Origin: an uncultured Prevotellaceae bacterium
GTDB taxonomy: Bacteria; Bacteroidota; Bacteroidia; Bacteroidales; Muribaculaceae
Direction of reading: 5' to 3'
Length of the DNA stretch: 64,000 bases
Assembly: GCA_900317835.1 (NCBI GenBank)
Contig: ONIL01000008.1
Location: 62,001 to 126,000, forward strand
Part shown: positions 52,061 through 61,666 of the stretch, piece by piece
Layout: every line of letters begins with the position of its first letter
Position numbering within the stretch: position 1 is the first letter of the stretch
Translations under genes and position numbers: made by a program
The notes under the pieces: generated by a model
Told to the model about the DNA's origin: nothing
The model's database searches: none
Seen by the model: only the letters and a program-made list of their open reading frames with translations

Positions 52061-54142
52061 ATGACAATGGAATATAGACTGCATTCGGAATATGCGCCGA
52101 CTGGAGACCAGCCGCAGGCGATTGAAGAGCTTGCGGGAGGCGTCAATGACGGCGTACCCTACCAAACGCTGCTGGGCGTGACTGGATCAGGCAAGACATT
52201 CACGATGGCTAACGTCATCGCGCGCACGGGGCGCCCTACCCTGGTGCTGTCGCACAACAAGACGCTGGCCGCACAGTTGTATGCCGAGTTCAAAAGCTTC
52301 TTCCCCGAGAATGCGGTGCATTACTTTGTCTCTTACTATGACTACTACCAGCCCGAGGCGTACATTCCCTCGACCGACAAATATATCGAGAAAGACCTCG
52401 CCATTAACGACGAGATTGAGCGGTTGAGGCTCTCGACGGTTACCGCATTGCTGTCGGGCCGCCGTGACATCGTGGTGGTGTCGAGCGTGTCGTGCCTCTA
52501 CGGTATGGGCAACCCCGAGGATATCACCGCTAATGCCATCGAGCTGAAAGTGGGCGACCTGATTGGTCGCGATGACCTTTTGCACAGGCTGGTGGATGCT
52601 TTGTATTCGCGCAACGATGCCGAACTGAAGATGGGCACCTTCCGCGTCAAGGGAGACACGGTTGACGTGTTCCTGAGTGATGAGGACATCATGTTGAGGG
52701 TCATCTTCTGGGGCAACGAGATAGAACGCATCCAGGTGCTCGACAGCGAGACCCAGATGCCCACCGAGGACGTCGAAGGCTTCAAGATATTCCCTGCCAA
52801 CATCTTTGTCACCACCAAGGAGCGCATGCAGCGGGCCATGGGCCAGATTGATCTGGATCGCGAGAACCAGGTTGCCGCCTTTGCCCGCGAGAACCGCTTT
52901 GCCGAGGCCAAACGCCTGAACGAGCGCGTGACCTATGACATGGAGATGATGCGCGAGGTGGGCTACTGCTCAGGCATCGAGAACTACAGCCGTTATTTTG
53001 ACGGCAGGCGTCCAGGCATGAGGCCCTTCTGCCTGCTGGATTACTTCCCCGACGATTTCCTCACCATTATCGACGAGAGCCATGTGACGGTGCCCCAGAT
53101 ACGCGCCATGTACGGCGGTGACCAGTCCCGCAAGACCAATCTGGTGCATTACGGCTTCAGGCTGGAGGCCGCACTTGACAACCGCCCCTTGAGGTTTGAG
53201 GAATTTGAGGAACTGACCCATCAGACCATCTATGTGAGCGCCACGCCCGCCGACTACGAGCTGAACAAGAGCGAAGGCATCATCACCGAGCAATTAATCC
53301 GCCCGACGGGCCTGCTTGACCCACAAATCATCGTACGTCCCTCACAGGGACAGGTCGATGACCTAGTTGAAGAGATACAATTGCGCATCGAGCGCCGTGA
53401 GCGCACCCTGGTGACCACACTGACCAAGCGCATGGCCGAGGAACTGAGCGATTACCTCAAGCGACTGGACATCCGCACAGCCTATATGCACAGTGATGTG
53501 GAAACATTGGAACGCATCGAAATTATCGATAACCTGCGAGCCGGTGCCATCGATGTGCTCGTCGGCGTGAACTTGCTGCGCGAAGGCCTTGACCTGCCCG
53601 AGGTGTCGCTTGTAGCCATCCTGGATGCCGACAAAGAAGGCTTCCTGCGCAGCCGCCGTTCCTTGACACAAACCGCCGGCCGCGCTGCCCGCAACCTGAA
53701 CGGCACCGTCATCATGTATGCCGACAACATCACCGACTCGATGCGTCAGACCATCGACGAAACCGAGCGACGCCGCACACTGCAACTCAAGTACAACGAG
53801 GAAAACGGCATCACACCCACCGCTATCATCAAGGCCCGTACAGCCATTATCGGCCAAGATACCGACATGCGCCACCCGACGACTCCCAGCCGTCACAACC
53901 AGACGCCAATGCCCGCCACGGCTCCAGCTATGCGTTACACCGAGGAATTCAACAGCAGCGCCGGAGTTGCTGCCGACCCGGTTGTCGCCTACATGAGCGG
54001 CAAGGACATGCAAGCCGCCATCGACCGTCTCAAGACTCAGATGATCGAAGCCGCAAAGCGTATGGATTTCCTCGAGGCCGCACAATACCGCGATGAGATT
54101 CTGAAACTCGAAGAAATGCTCAAGGAGAGAGTTAACAGTTAA
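52061..54142 (+). CDS. uvrB: Excinuclease ABC subunit B
   Basis: 693 residues. Walker A GVTGSGKT at 39-46, the DNA-gripping beta-hairpin region SYYDYYQPEAYIPSTDKYIE, DESH box (TIIDESHVTVPQIRAMYGGD), helicase motifs V-VI (DVLVGVNLLREGLDLPEVSL and RRSLTQTAGRAARNLNG) and the C-terminal UVR motif (AAKRMDFLEAAQYRDEILKLE) that contacts UvrC. Central factor of nucleotide excision repair. Met1 or Met3 could be the start. Confidence 0.98.
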   Translation: MTMEYRLHSEYAPTGDQPQAIEELAGGVNDGVPYQTLLGVTGSGKTFTMANVIARTGRPTLVLSHNKTLAAQLYAEFKSFFPENAVHYFVSYYDYYQPEAYIPSTDKYIEKDLAINDEIERLRLSTVTALLSGRRDIVVVSSVSCLYGMGNPEDITANAIELKVGDLIGRDDLLHRLVDALYSRNDAELKMGTFRVKGDTVDVFLSDEDIMLRVIFWGNEIERIQVLDSETQMPTEDVEGFKIFPANIFVTTKERMQRAMGQIDLDRENQVAAFARENRFAEAKRLNERVTYDMEMMREVGYCSGIENYSRYFDGRRPGMRPFCLLDYFPDDFLTIIDESHVTVPQIRAMYGGDQSRKTNLVHYGFRLEAALDNRPLRFEEFEELTHQTIYVSATPADYELNKSEGIITEQLIRPTGLLDPQIIVRPSQGQVDDLVEEIQLRIERRERTLVTTLTKRMAEELSDYLKRLDIRTAYMHSDVETLERIEIIDNLRAGAIDVLVGVNLLREGLDLPEVSLVAILDADKEGFLRSRRSLTQTAGRAARNLNGTVIMYADNITDSMRQTIDETERRRTLQLKYNEENGITPTAIIKARTAIIGQDTDMRHPTTPSRHNQTPMPATAPAMRYTEEFNSSAGVAADPVVAYMSGKDMQAAIDRLKTQMIEAAKRMDFLEAAQYRDEILKLEEMLKERVNS

Positions 54143-54162
54143 GAGATATATCTATTGATATT

Positions 54163-56007
54163 TTGAAGGAGGAGAAGGGACATAAGAATCACCGCATCAA
54201 GGGCCAGTGGCTGCCGACGACACGCAAGGAGATGGATCACCTGGGCTGGGAACAGGCCGATGTGATTCTCTTCACGGGCGATGCGTACATCGACCATCCG
54301 TCGATGGGCACTGCCGTCATCGGGCGCGTACTGGAAGCACACGGCTACAAGGTAGCCATCGTGCCTCAGCCCAATTGGCGTGACGACCTGCGCGACTTCA
54401 AGAAACTGGGTCGTCCACGGCTGTTCTTTGGCGTGTCGGCAGGAGCCATGGACTCGATGGTGAACCACTATACCGCAGCCCGTCGCAAGCGCAGTGATGA
54501 TGCTTATACACCCGAAGGCCGAGCCGGAGCCCGTCCCGACTACCCCACGATCGTCTATAGCGAGATATTGAAGCGCCTGTTTCCTGACGTTCCCGTGGTG
54601 GCTGGCGGCATTGAGGTGTCTCTGCGCCGCTTGGCTCACTATGACTACTGGCAGGACCACTTGAGGCCGTCAATCCTTATTGACAGCCCCGCCGACATGC
54701 TGGTATACGGCATGGGCGAATTGCCCAATATTGCCATCGCCGACGCCTTGGCTGCCGGCCACAGCATCGAGGAGTTGACCGATATTCCCCAAACCGTAGT
54801 GCGCCGCCCGTTAAGCGAACTACCCACCGAGAATACTGAAACCGACGTAGTACTGCACCCCTACGAGGAATGTCAACGATCAAAACGGGCACAGGCTGAG
54901 AATTTCAAAACCATCGAGGTGGAGAGCAACCTGTGGCACGGGCACAACGTGTGGCAAGCCACTGGCGACATTGCCGTGAAGGTCAACCGCACCAATCCGC
55001 CGATGACCACCGAGCAGATTGACGCCTCGTTTGACCTGCCCTATACCCGCTTGCCCCACCCGCGCTACCAGGGCAAGCGCATTCCCGCTTATGAGATGAT
55101 ACGCCACTCGGTGTGCATGCATCGCGGCTGTTTCGGCGGGTGTGCCTTTTGTACCATCAGTGCGCATCAGGGCAAATTCATTGCTTCACGCAGCAAAGTG
55201 TCTATCCTGCGGGAAGTGAAACAAGTGGTTCAGATGGAAGACTTCAAGGGCTACATCAGCGACCTGGGCGGACCGAGCGCCAACATGTACGGCATGCATG
55301 GCAAAAACCTGGAACGTTGCCAGCGTTGCCAACGTCCCTCATGCCTGCATCCCCAGCCCTGCAGCAACCTCAACACCGACCACAGCCAACTTCTCGACAT
55401 CTATCATGCCGTGGACGCCTTGCCACAGGTGAAGAAATCATTCATCGGCAGCGGTGTTCGCTATGACCTGTCGATGCACCGCACGGGTGACCCGCGTGTG
55501 GACAAGGTCAATGCTCAATATAATGAGGAACTCATCCGTTTCCATGTCTCGGGCCGCCTGAAGGTCGCACCCGAGCACACCAGCGATGATGTGCTGATGC
55601 TCATGCGCAAGCCGTCATTTGAGCTATTCCGCCGCTTTAAGGCCTTGTTTGACCGCGTGAACGTCAAGTATAACCTGCGGCAACAACTCATCCCCTACTT
55701 CATCTCGTCGCATCCTGGTTGCCACGAAGCCGACATGGCTGAACTCGCCGCCATCACCAAGGAACTGGACTTCCGCCTGGAACAGGTGCAGGATTTCACA
55801 CCAACACCGATGACCGTCTCGACTGAGGCTTACTACAGCGGGTTACACCCCTACACGCTGAAACCCGTCTATTGCGCCAAGACGCCGATAGAGAAGCAAG
55901 CCCAACGCCTGTTTTTCTTCTGGTATGACCGCAAGAACCGCGCCGCCATTACCGCTGCCCTGAAACGCATCCACCGCAATGACCTGTTGCGCAAACTTTA
56001 TTCCTAG
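54163..56007 (+). CDS. YgiQ family radical SAM protein
   Basis: 614 residues. The radical SAM cluster is Cys323-x3-Cys327-x2-Cys330 in GCFGGCAFCTISAHQGK. The N-terminal part has WLPTTRKEMDHLGWEQADVI and LFTGDAYIDHPSMGTAVIGR (B12-binding-like fold), and the C-terminal part QVQDFTPTPMTVSTEAYYSG, all typical of YgiQ/UPF0313. Substrate unknown in the family. No ATG lies between the preceding in-frame stop (54133-54135) and the conserved WLPTT; TTG at 54163 gives the usual short leader of 15 residues and is the best start. It lies 20 bases after uvrB and touches the next gene. Confidence 0.92.
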   Translation: MKEEKGHKNHRIKGQWLPTTRKEMDHLGWEQADVILFTGDAYIDHPSMGTAVIGRVLEAHGYKVAIVPQPNWRDDLRDFKKLGRPRLFFGVSAGAMDSMVNHYTAARRKRSDDAYTPEGRAGARPDYPTIVYSEILKRLFPDVPVVAGGIEVSLRRLAHYDYWQDHLRPSILIDSPADMLVYGMGELPNIAIADALAAGHSIEELTDIPQTVVRRPLSELPTENTETDVVLHPYEECQRSKRAQAENFKTIEVESNLWHGHNVWQATGDIAVKVNRTNPPMTTEQIDASFDLPYTRLPHPRYQGKRIPAYEMIRHSVCMHRGCFGGCAFCTISAHQGKFIASRSKVSILREVKQVVQMEDFKGYISDLGGPSANMYGMHGKNLERCQRCQRPSCLHPQPCSNLNTDHSQLLDIYHAVDALPQVKKSFIGSGVRYDLSMHRTGDPRVDKVNAQYNEELIRFHVSGRLKVAPEHTSDDVLMLMRKPSFELFRRFKALFDRVNVKYNLRQQLIPYFISSHPGCHEADMAELAAITKELDFRLEQVQDFTPTPMTVSTEAYYSGLHPYTLKPVYCAKTPIEKQAQRLFFFWYDRKNRAAITAALKRIHRNDLLRKLYS

Positions 56008-56556
56008 ATGATGAGAACCGTAAGAATCATACTTGCCGCACTGCTGCTCGCCACGAGCCTTAACACCCGTGCCGACGATGACGCCTTGAGGCACACAACC
56101 GACGTGTTGTGTCTCGTACCCGACGCGACGGCACTGGGCGTCGCCATTGCCAAGCATGACACCGAAGGCCTCAAGCAACTGGGACTGAGCACCGCTACCT
56201 GCCTGGCCGTTAACTATGGGCTTGAACTGTGCATCCGCAAGGACCGCCCTGACGGAACGGGACATCATGCCTTTCCCAGCACCCACACGGCAGTAGCCTT
56301 CAACGGCTCCACATTCCTGATGAAGCGCTACGGCTGGAAATGGGGTGTTCCCGCCTATGTAGTTTCCAGTTTTGTGGCATGGGGTCGCGTTCACACCGAC
56401 CGCCATGACTGGTGGGACGCGCTGGGCGGTGCCGCTATCGGTGCCGGCAGTGCCTATATCTTCACACGCCCGTTTGTCAAGAACGTGGAGGTAACAATAA
56501 GCCCGACCACCTATGGTGACCGGGCCTATGGATTAACAGCTAGAATTCAGTTCTAA
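56008..56556 (+). CDS. PAP2-family phosphatase
   Basis: 182 residues with an N-terminal signal/anchor (about 1-22). The acid phosphatase signature is complete: RKDRP (motif 1, ending Arg80-Pro81), PSTH (90-93, motif 2) and Arg127-x5-His133-x3-Asp137 in GRVHTDRHDWWDALGG (motif 3). It probably dephosphorylates a lipid phosphate, such as undecaprenyl pyrophosphate or a lipid A phosphate, on the periplasmic side. The start codon directly follows the YgiQ stop with no gap. It is convergent with the Omp28 gene, one base apart. Confidence 0.9.
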   Translation: MMRTVRIILAALLLATSLNTRADDDALRHTTDVLCLVPDATALGVAIAKHDTEGLKQLGLSTATCLAVNYGLELCIRKDRPDGTGHHAFPSTHTAVAFNGSTFLMKRYGWKWGVPAYVVSSFVAWGRVHTDRHDWWDALGGAAIGAGSAYIFTRPFVKNVEVTISPTTYGDRAYGLTARIQF

Positions 56557-56557
56557 A

Positions 56558-58459
56558 TCACTTCACGAGAATCTTCTTGGCGGTGCCATTGCTCATCATA
56601 ACGATGTTGATGCCATGCTGCAAGCTGTCATGCTGACGGCCCATCACGTCAAAGTAAGCAACAGGAACAGCGTCATCCTCGACCAACATTTCCTCAACGC
56701 CACCCATGTCATTAATCAACTTCACAGATTCGGCATTGTTGATGTACATGTCGGTATAGTCGCTAGCACCATTCGTCAAGGGACGGCTGATGAAGGCAAC
56801 AATGTTCATCTTGTCCATGTTCCAACCAGCGGGGATGGTGTAATTGAACACATTCTTGTAGGTCTCGCCATCCTTGTTGAGTTCCACACCGAATACTGAG
56901 CCAAGTGCCTGACGGAACACACCCTCATGAACATAATTGGCAACCCAGGTGCCCTGGTTCAACTGGCGAGCAATCACACTATCCTCGGTGAGATAAACAG
57001 TGAGCTTGGCATCACGACCCATCATCTCATCAAAGTCAGGAGTCAAGTTACCCGAAACGGTGATTTCAGCCTCACGGGTCTCCTCATTGATGTCAGATTT
57101 GATTTTGATCGTTGCAAACGAGGGAGCGATCTCAGAAACAAAGTCAAAGAATGAACTCAGTTCCTCAGCAACCATTTGTGAATACTCCTCATAATAGCCA
57201 ATACCGTTAACAAGCGTAGCGTCATCCTCCCAACCGGTCATGCGGTCGAACGCAGCCGAAGGATAGCTGTCGGCACCCATATAGGACATAATTGTGTCGC
57301 ACTGGGCAATCTTGAACGGGTCGGTACCATTCATGTTGCCATGGATACCCACCTTAACCACGTCGTCGCGCATCTCGGTGAGCTTGGCAAGCATTGCCGA
57401 GCCAAGCGGGCACCAGGTGCAATAGGTCGAGGTGAACTGCTCGACAATGTGCTTCTGACGGGGGAAGACATTGGTGAAGATCCTAAAGGTAGTGGTAAGA
57501 GTCTGAGGATCCTCTACAACTTCACCATTCATCATAGTAGGATAAACGGTCAGCTCATGAGATCCAGGCAGCAGACCAGCAGTCGAAACCGTACCTGACA
57601 GTGTAACAAAGTCACCTGTAAGAGCCACATTGTTTTCAAGGGACATTACAGTCTCGCCATCAATCATCACTCCGAAGGTCACGGCACCAGCTTCAATCGT
57701 CTGGGTACCGCCATTCTTAGCCTTGAAATTGAACTCAATATCCTGACCTATCTGAACGAAGTTGCTAGCAGACAGATTGGCCAGACGCAGCATGAAGTCG
57801 GGATAATCATCTTTCTCGACAATACACTGCAAGCTCAAGTTGCCATAAGCATCCAAACCAACATTCTGCCATGAATTCTGGTAGAAGATGTAGGAGGGAT
57901 AGATTTGACCGATTTCAACAGCCGAGATGGGATAGTTGCTGCTGGTTTGAGCATAGTCAAAACCAATCAGCAGACCGGAGTTCTCATCAAGGTCGAGATT
58001 ATAGACGGGATCGAGGGTGATCTCGTTCCATCCAAGACTGCCCACACGATCTTCCCACTCGGTCATAGCACCGATGTTGCCACCAGCATCAACGGGAGCG
58101 ACAAACACGCGGCTGATGGTGGTAGCTTGTGCCAAACCCACACGGAATTTCACGATCTTGCCACCCATAAACATAGCCAACTCATCGGGCTCGAGGACAG
58201 TGGCAATAGTGATAGTGCCAGGAAGACCAGTAATACCCAAACCGTCAGCAGACAGGTCATCGGTGTCATAGTGACCCATGATTTTCTCGTTCGGACCAAG
58301 ATTAGCCTTGGCCGGAGCCATCACACGACCCTTGTTGTAGGTCATGGGTGACATAGAACGATGCAGCAAACCATTAGCCTGAGGGGCATTTAAGAGCTGT
58401 GCTCCCATCATCATCGGGAGAACGGCCATTGCAAATAGAAGTAGTAAGGATTTTTTCAT
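56558..58459 (-). CDS. Omp28-related secreted thiol protein with T9SS-like tail
   Basis: 633 residues: signal peptide (about 1-20), then a beta-rich N-terminal region (about 60-330) and a thioredoxin-like domain with Cys347-x-x-Cys350 (EQFTSTYCTWCPLGSAML) as in Omp28-type proteins. The C-terminal sorting-like domain (YFDVMGRQ ... GINIVMMSNGTAKKILVK) resembles the type A signal of the type IX secretion system. Likely surface or extracellular, with a possible disulfide-exchange activity (inference). Last gene of the five-gene operon starting at tlpA. Confidence 0.82.
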   Translation of the reverse strand: MKKSLLLLFAMAVLPMMMGAQLLNAPQANGLLHRSMSPMTYNKGRVMAPAKANLGPNEKIMGHYDTDDLSADGLGITGLPGTITIATVLEPDELAMFMGGKIVKFRVGLAQATTISRVFVAPVDAGGNIGAMTEWEDRVGSLGWNEITLDPVYNLDLDENSGLLIGFDYAQTSSNYPISAVEIGQIYPSYIFYQNSWQNVGLDAYGNLSLQCIVEKDDYPDFMLRLANLSASNFVQIGQDIEFNFKAKNGGTQTIEAGAVTFGVMIDGETVMSLENNVALTGDFVTLSGTVSTAGLLPGSHELTVYPTMMNGEVVEDPQTLTTTFRIFTNVFPRQKHIVEQFTSTYCTWCPLGSAMLAKLTEMRDDVVKVGIHGNMNGTDPFKIAQCDTIMSYMGADSYPSAAFDRMTGWEDDATLVNGIGYYEEYSQMVAEELSSFFDFVSEIAPSFATIKIKSDINEETREAEITVSGNLTPDFDEMMGRDAKLTVYLTEDSVIARQLNQGTWVANYVHEGVFRQALGSVFGVELNKDGETYKNVFNYTIPAGWNMDKMNIVAFISRPLTNGASDYTDMYINNAESVKLINDMGGVEEMLVEDDAVPVAYFDVMGRQHDSLQHGINIVMMSNGTAKKILVK

Positions 58460-58489
58460 TCTACAAAGATTTTTATAAAGTTAATAATG

Positions 58490-59179
58490 TTAGTTAGTAT
58501 TCAAGATGATGTCAATGAGAGCGTTCACATCGGTGATGTTCACCTCGTTATCGCCGTTCACGTCGCACTTCATATTGCCCCCTCCAGGATTGAGAATCAT
58601 ATCGATGACGACATTCACATCGGTGATGTTCACCTCATGGTCGTCATTCACGTCGCCAGGGATGGATTCAGAAGCGCCCTTGACAAATTTGATAGTAAGA
58701 GTCGGGCCAAAACCCGTTGTTTCATATTGCGGGGGGAAGCCAGCCTGCTTGACCAGCGTCTCGATGGTAAGCTTGACCAGGCAGGTACCATCATCCTCAA
58801 GGAACCATTCGCTCATGATATCCTGACTGTTGCCCATCAACTGACCGATACCCGTCTGATAGCTACCCACTTCGGACTGGTAATTACATGTTGCAGGAAA
58901 ACAGATCTGGTAACTGCCGTTGTCCAGTTGCTGAACCTCGTAATGCACTCTCAAGTAATCACTGGCACTCGCTCCATTGCTCTTGACCGAAATACCTGAT
59001 TTAATGATTTGCTGTCCTTCAGCATCCAGCTCAACCACATCGCGTACAACGGTAGCGCCATCCTCGAGCACAGTGCCATTCTCGTCAACAAAGACAAAAA
59101 GGCTAGTGCCAGCTTGTGCCTTGACCGCACATACCGTCATGCACAAGCCCATCAATAAACAAGTAAAGATTCTTTTCAT
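58490..59179 (-). CDS. Secreted protein with two dockerin-like repeats
   Basis: 229 residues: signal peptide (about 1-23), an unrecognised beta-rich domain (about 24-165) resembling the N-terminal region of neighbouring Omp28-type proteins in composition (SYQICFPATCNYQSEVG, GTCLVKLTIETLVKQAG), then two Ca-binding dockerin-like repeats (GDVNDDHEVNITDVNVVIDM and CDVNGDNEVNITDVNALIDI). No catalytic motif seen. It lies in the thiol operon, 22 bases after the Omp28 lipoprotein gene and 30 before the large Omp28 gene. Function unknown. Confidence 0.82.
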   Translation of the reverse strand: MKRIFTCLLMGLCMTVCAVKAQAGTSLFVFVDENGTVLEDGATVVRDVVELDAEGQQIIKSGISVKSNGASASDYLRVHYEVQQLDNGSYQICFPATCNYQSEVGSYQTGIGQLMGNSQDIMSEWFLEDDGTCLVKLTIETLVKQAGFPPQYETTGFGPTLTIKFVKGASESIPGDVNDDHEVNITDVNVVIDMILNPGGGNMKCDVNGDNEVNITDVNALIDIILNTN

Positions 59180-59201
59180 ATTGTGTACAATTTAATGTTA
59201 T

Positions 59202-59999
59202 TTATTTCACCAATTTCTTCTTGTTCACTTGCAGCACTCCGCTGTTGTCGTACAAGAAAGCCACCACTGCGCAATGTTCGGGCTTCCATGCAGGATCCAT
59301 CGTGATCGTGTAATTCTTCACTGCCACGTCGCCGTGATTAACTCTCAAGTCGTCACCCCAGAGATCATTGATGCTGGTGCGGAACACATGCATGTGGTTG
59401 TAATGCTCCTCGCGGCTGCCGTTGGGCATCAACTGGAAACTATCGATGCTATCCTCGACAAGCCACACTTGCAATTTACCCTCGACAAGGGCCGAATCGA
59501 GGCCAATCACCTCCACATTAGCATGACAAAGATTTTCATCTCCCTCCATTTCTGCTTCCACCATGATAGAAACAGGGGCTTCCTGCTCCAACTCGTAATT
59601 CACAGCGCCAGCCCAATCGGTAAAGTCAAATGGCATTGAAGAGAACAAGCGGTCTACCAAACCCACAGGTTGGGCCGAGAGTCCCCAATGGGAAAAATAC
59701 TCGTCGCCCTGAGCCGTGTATAACGGCGTGTAGACAGTCTTATTCTTACTGAACGGGCCAGAATGGATAGCTACCGCAATCACCGCGGTGTCGCCATATT
59801 CCTCAACCAGACGTTCAATTTCCTCGGTTGCACGGGGGCAGTTCACGCAATACTGTCCCGTGAAATCCTCGATAAGCACCGCGCGGCTCACTTGTGGCGG
59901 CTCCACAAAGATGAGGCGATCCTCGGGGTCCAGCTTGTCACACGAAGACATCAACAACGCGGTGAGCATCAATATGGTATAAAATAATCTTTTCATCAC
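59202..59999 (-). CDS. Omp28-related lipoprotein with CxxC thiol site
   Basis: 265 residues. Lipoprotein signal MMKRLFYTILMLTALLMSSC (lipobox Cys20), then a thioredoxin-like Omp28 domain with Cys51-x-x-Cys54 (LIEDFTGQYCVNCPRATEEIE). The C-terminal half is beta-rich (LQVWLVEDSIDSFQLMPNG), the usual Omp28 layout. It is anchored to a membrane by the lipid. It lies two bases after the DUF6029-like barrel gene, so the products are probably made together. A thiol-disulfide role is inferred from the CxxC. Confidence 0.85.
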   Translation of the reverse strand: MMKRLFYTILMLTALLMSSCDKLDPEDRLIFVEPPQVSRAVLIEDFTGQYCVNCPRATEEIERLVEEYGDTAVIAVAIHSGPFSKNKTVYTPLYTAQGDEYFSHWGLSAQPVGLVDRLFSSMPFDFTDWAGAVNYELEQEAPVSIMVEAEMEGDENLCHANVEVIGLDSALVEGKLQVWLVEDSIDSFQLMPNGSREEHYNHMHVFRTSINDLWGDDLRVNHGDVAVKNYTITMDPAWKPEHCAVVAFLYDNSGVLQVNKKKLVK

Positions 60000-60001
60000 G
60001 A

Positions 60002-61654
60002 TTAGAAACTGTAATTATAGGAGAAAGTGAAACCCTTGCTGGCGGGTACCCAACGGCACACACCACCCGAGCAGTTGAAACCGTCGTCGGTGCGGCCATA
60101 TCCCAGCTGGAAACGATGAGCCTTGAGGTTATAGGTCACTAATGCCTGATAGTAATGCAGGTCGGTCTCGCCACAATTCCACTGGTCGCTCACGGTGAAC
60201 ATCCAGTGGGGAGCAAACGACAGCTCAGCGAGGCCAAAAGCCCAATCACCCTCGTCGCCATCACAGAACTGGTACTGCAACTCGCAACGCAAGGTCAATT
60301 TGGGCGAGAACTTGTATTTGCCGTCAGCGACAAGGATGTTAGAATTAATCATTCCTCCATGGCCCTCGACGACGGTCATGTTGTAACGCTGGTTCATGTA
60401 CATGAAAATGAGTGAGAAATCGCGCGTAAATCGCTTATCCATCATCACGTTAATATCCTGATAATAGGTCTCACCCATCTTAAAGAAACTGGTCTTGTAA
60501 CCGTCACTGCCGATGATGCGCCCCTCGGCAACAGGATTCTTGATATCGCCATTGTCAAGTCCGCGCACATGAGAGACATTCAACTTCACCTTAGTGCCAT
60601 ATTTTCCACCCATTGTGGTGTTTTTCTTGAATGTGTAACCCAACTCGGCCTGGAATGCCCACTCGCCATTCAGCTGAGTAGCATAAGGGTAATTGGCCGC
60701 TAGAGCATAAGTATGCTCATGGGTGAATGCAGGCAAGTGATTGATGAAACTTGAAGTGCCGTTCATGCTGCGGCGGCTACGGAACGACATACCCTCGCTG
60801 CGCTTGGCCTGCAAGAGCACACTCATGCCTTTTTGAGAATAAGAGGTGCTCAGCATCGCCACATTCCCACTACCGTAGTGATAACCATTATCAAATGACG
60901 GGTCCTGGGTTTTCTGGGCATACTCAGCAAGCACGTTAAAGCCCTTGTGGTTCACATTAACGCGAGCATCCCAAGCATTCACGTTCTCGGGCAACTTCAG
61001 CTTGTGGGTAACATCCACAAATAGAGCGTCGTCATCGGCACTCTCGTGCTTGTTAACCCATGAGCCGCCAATGCTGATATGGGTTCCGGAAGCCTCCAGG
61101 GGCTTGATGAACTGCTCCAAGCCGACCTCGACATCCACACCGCTGACCAACGCGTCGTTGTGATGCCAATAGCGTCGTTGCTTGCCGGTGAGAGCCTTGA
61201 TGCTCGTGCCTTCAACGGGTTTATATACAAGCCGAGCGCCACGCAGGGCATTGTCAATTCCCAACGAGCGCTCTTCATAGGTTCGCAGAACGAAGCCCGA
61301 GCCAAACTGCTCATAGTAGTCACCCAGCGTGAGCTCCACGTTCTTGACATGGCCTTTCACATAAAAGTGAGGAAATCCCCAGCCCTTGAAATCCTTTTCA
61401 TAGCCAGGTAAGGGGTGTTCCAAGAACTCAAACCGTGTTCCCGCATCCACATACTTGCTGCCCAGTTTCAAGTCGACATAGGTATTGGTCAAGGCCCAAT
61501 CGCTATAATGCTCGGTGCCTATCTTTTCATCATCCTGGGGAATGAGAATATCGCTCTGGATGCTACCGCTCAGGGTCACCTGTGCCTGTGCCGACGATGC
61601 CGCAAGCAGCAACGTAGCCATCAGCAACAGGATAAAACCATTGAATTTGTTCAT
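60002..61654 (-). CDS. Predicted outer-membrane beta-barrel protein, DUF6029-like
   Basis: 550 residues, signal peptide (about 1-24, ending SAQAQ). It then reads as alternating amphipathic strands throughout, with many aromatic strand ends and a C-terminal aromatic (GFTFSYNYSF), the signature of an outer-membrane barrel. The segment VELTLGDYYEQFGSGFVLRTYEERSLGIDNALRG resembles the DUF6029 family. It lies between tlpA (12-base gap) and the Omp28 lipoprotein gene. In other Bacteroidales such barrels are also found near Omp28/TlpA genes. Role unknown; possibly an outer-membrane partner for the thiol proteins. Confidence 0.8.
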   Translation of the reverse strand: MNKFNGFILLLMATLLLAASSAQAQVTLSGSIQSDILIPQDDEKIGTEHYSDWALTNTYVDLKLGSKYVDAGTRFEFLEHPLPGYEKDFKGWGFPHFYVKGHVKNVELTLGDYYEQFGSGFVLRTYEERSLGIDNALRGARLVYKPVEGTSIKALTGKQRRYWHHNDALVSGVDVEVGLEQFIKPLEASGTHISIGGSWVNKHESADDDALFVDVTHKLKLPENVNAWDARVNVNHKGFNVLAEYAQKTQDPSFDNGYHYGSGNVAMLSTSYSQKGMSVLLQAKRSEGMSFRSRRSMNGTSSFINHLPAFTHEHTYALAANYPYATQLNGEWAFQAELGYTFKKNTTMGGKYGTKVKLNVSHVRGLDNGDIKNPVAEGRIIGSDGYKTSFFKMGETYYQDINVMMDKRFTRDFSLIFMYMNQRYNMTVVEGHGGMINSNILVADGKYKFSPKLTLRCELQYQFCDGDEGDWAFGLAELSFAPHWMFTVSDQWNCGETDLHYYQALVTYNLKAHRFQLGYGRTDDGFNCSGGVCRWVPASKGFTFSYNYSF

Positions 61655-61666
61655 GCCTGGTTTCGA

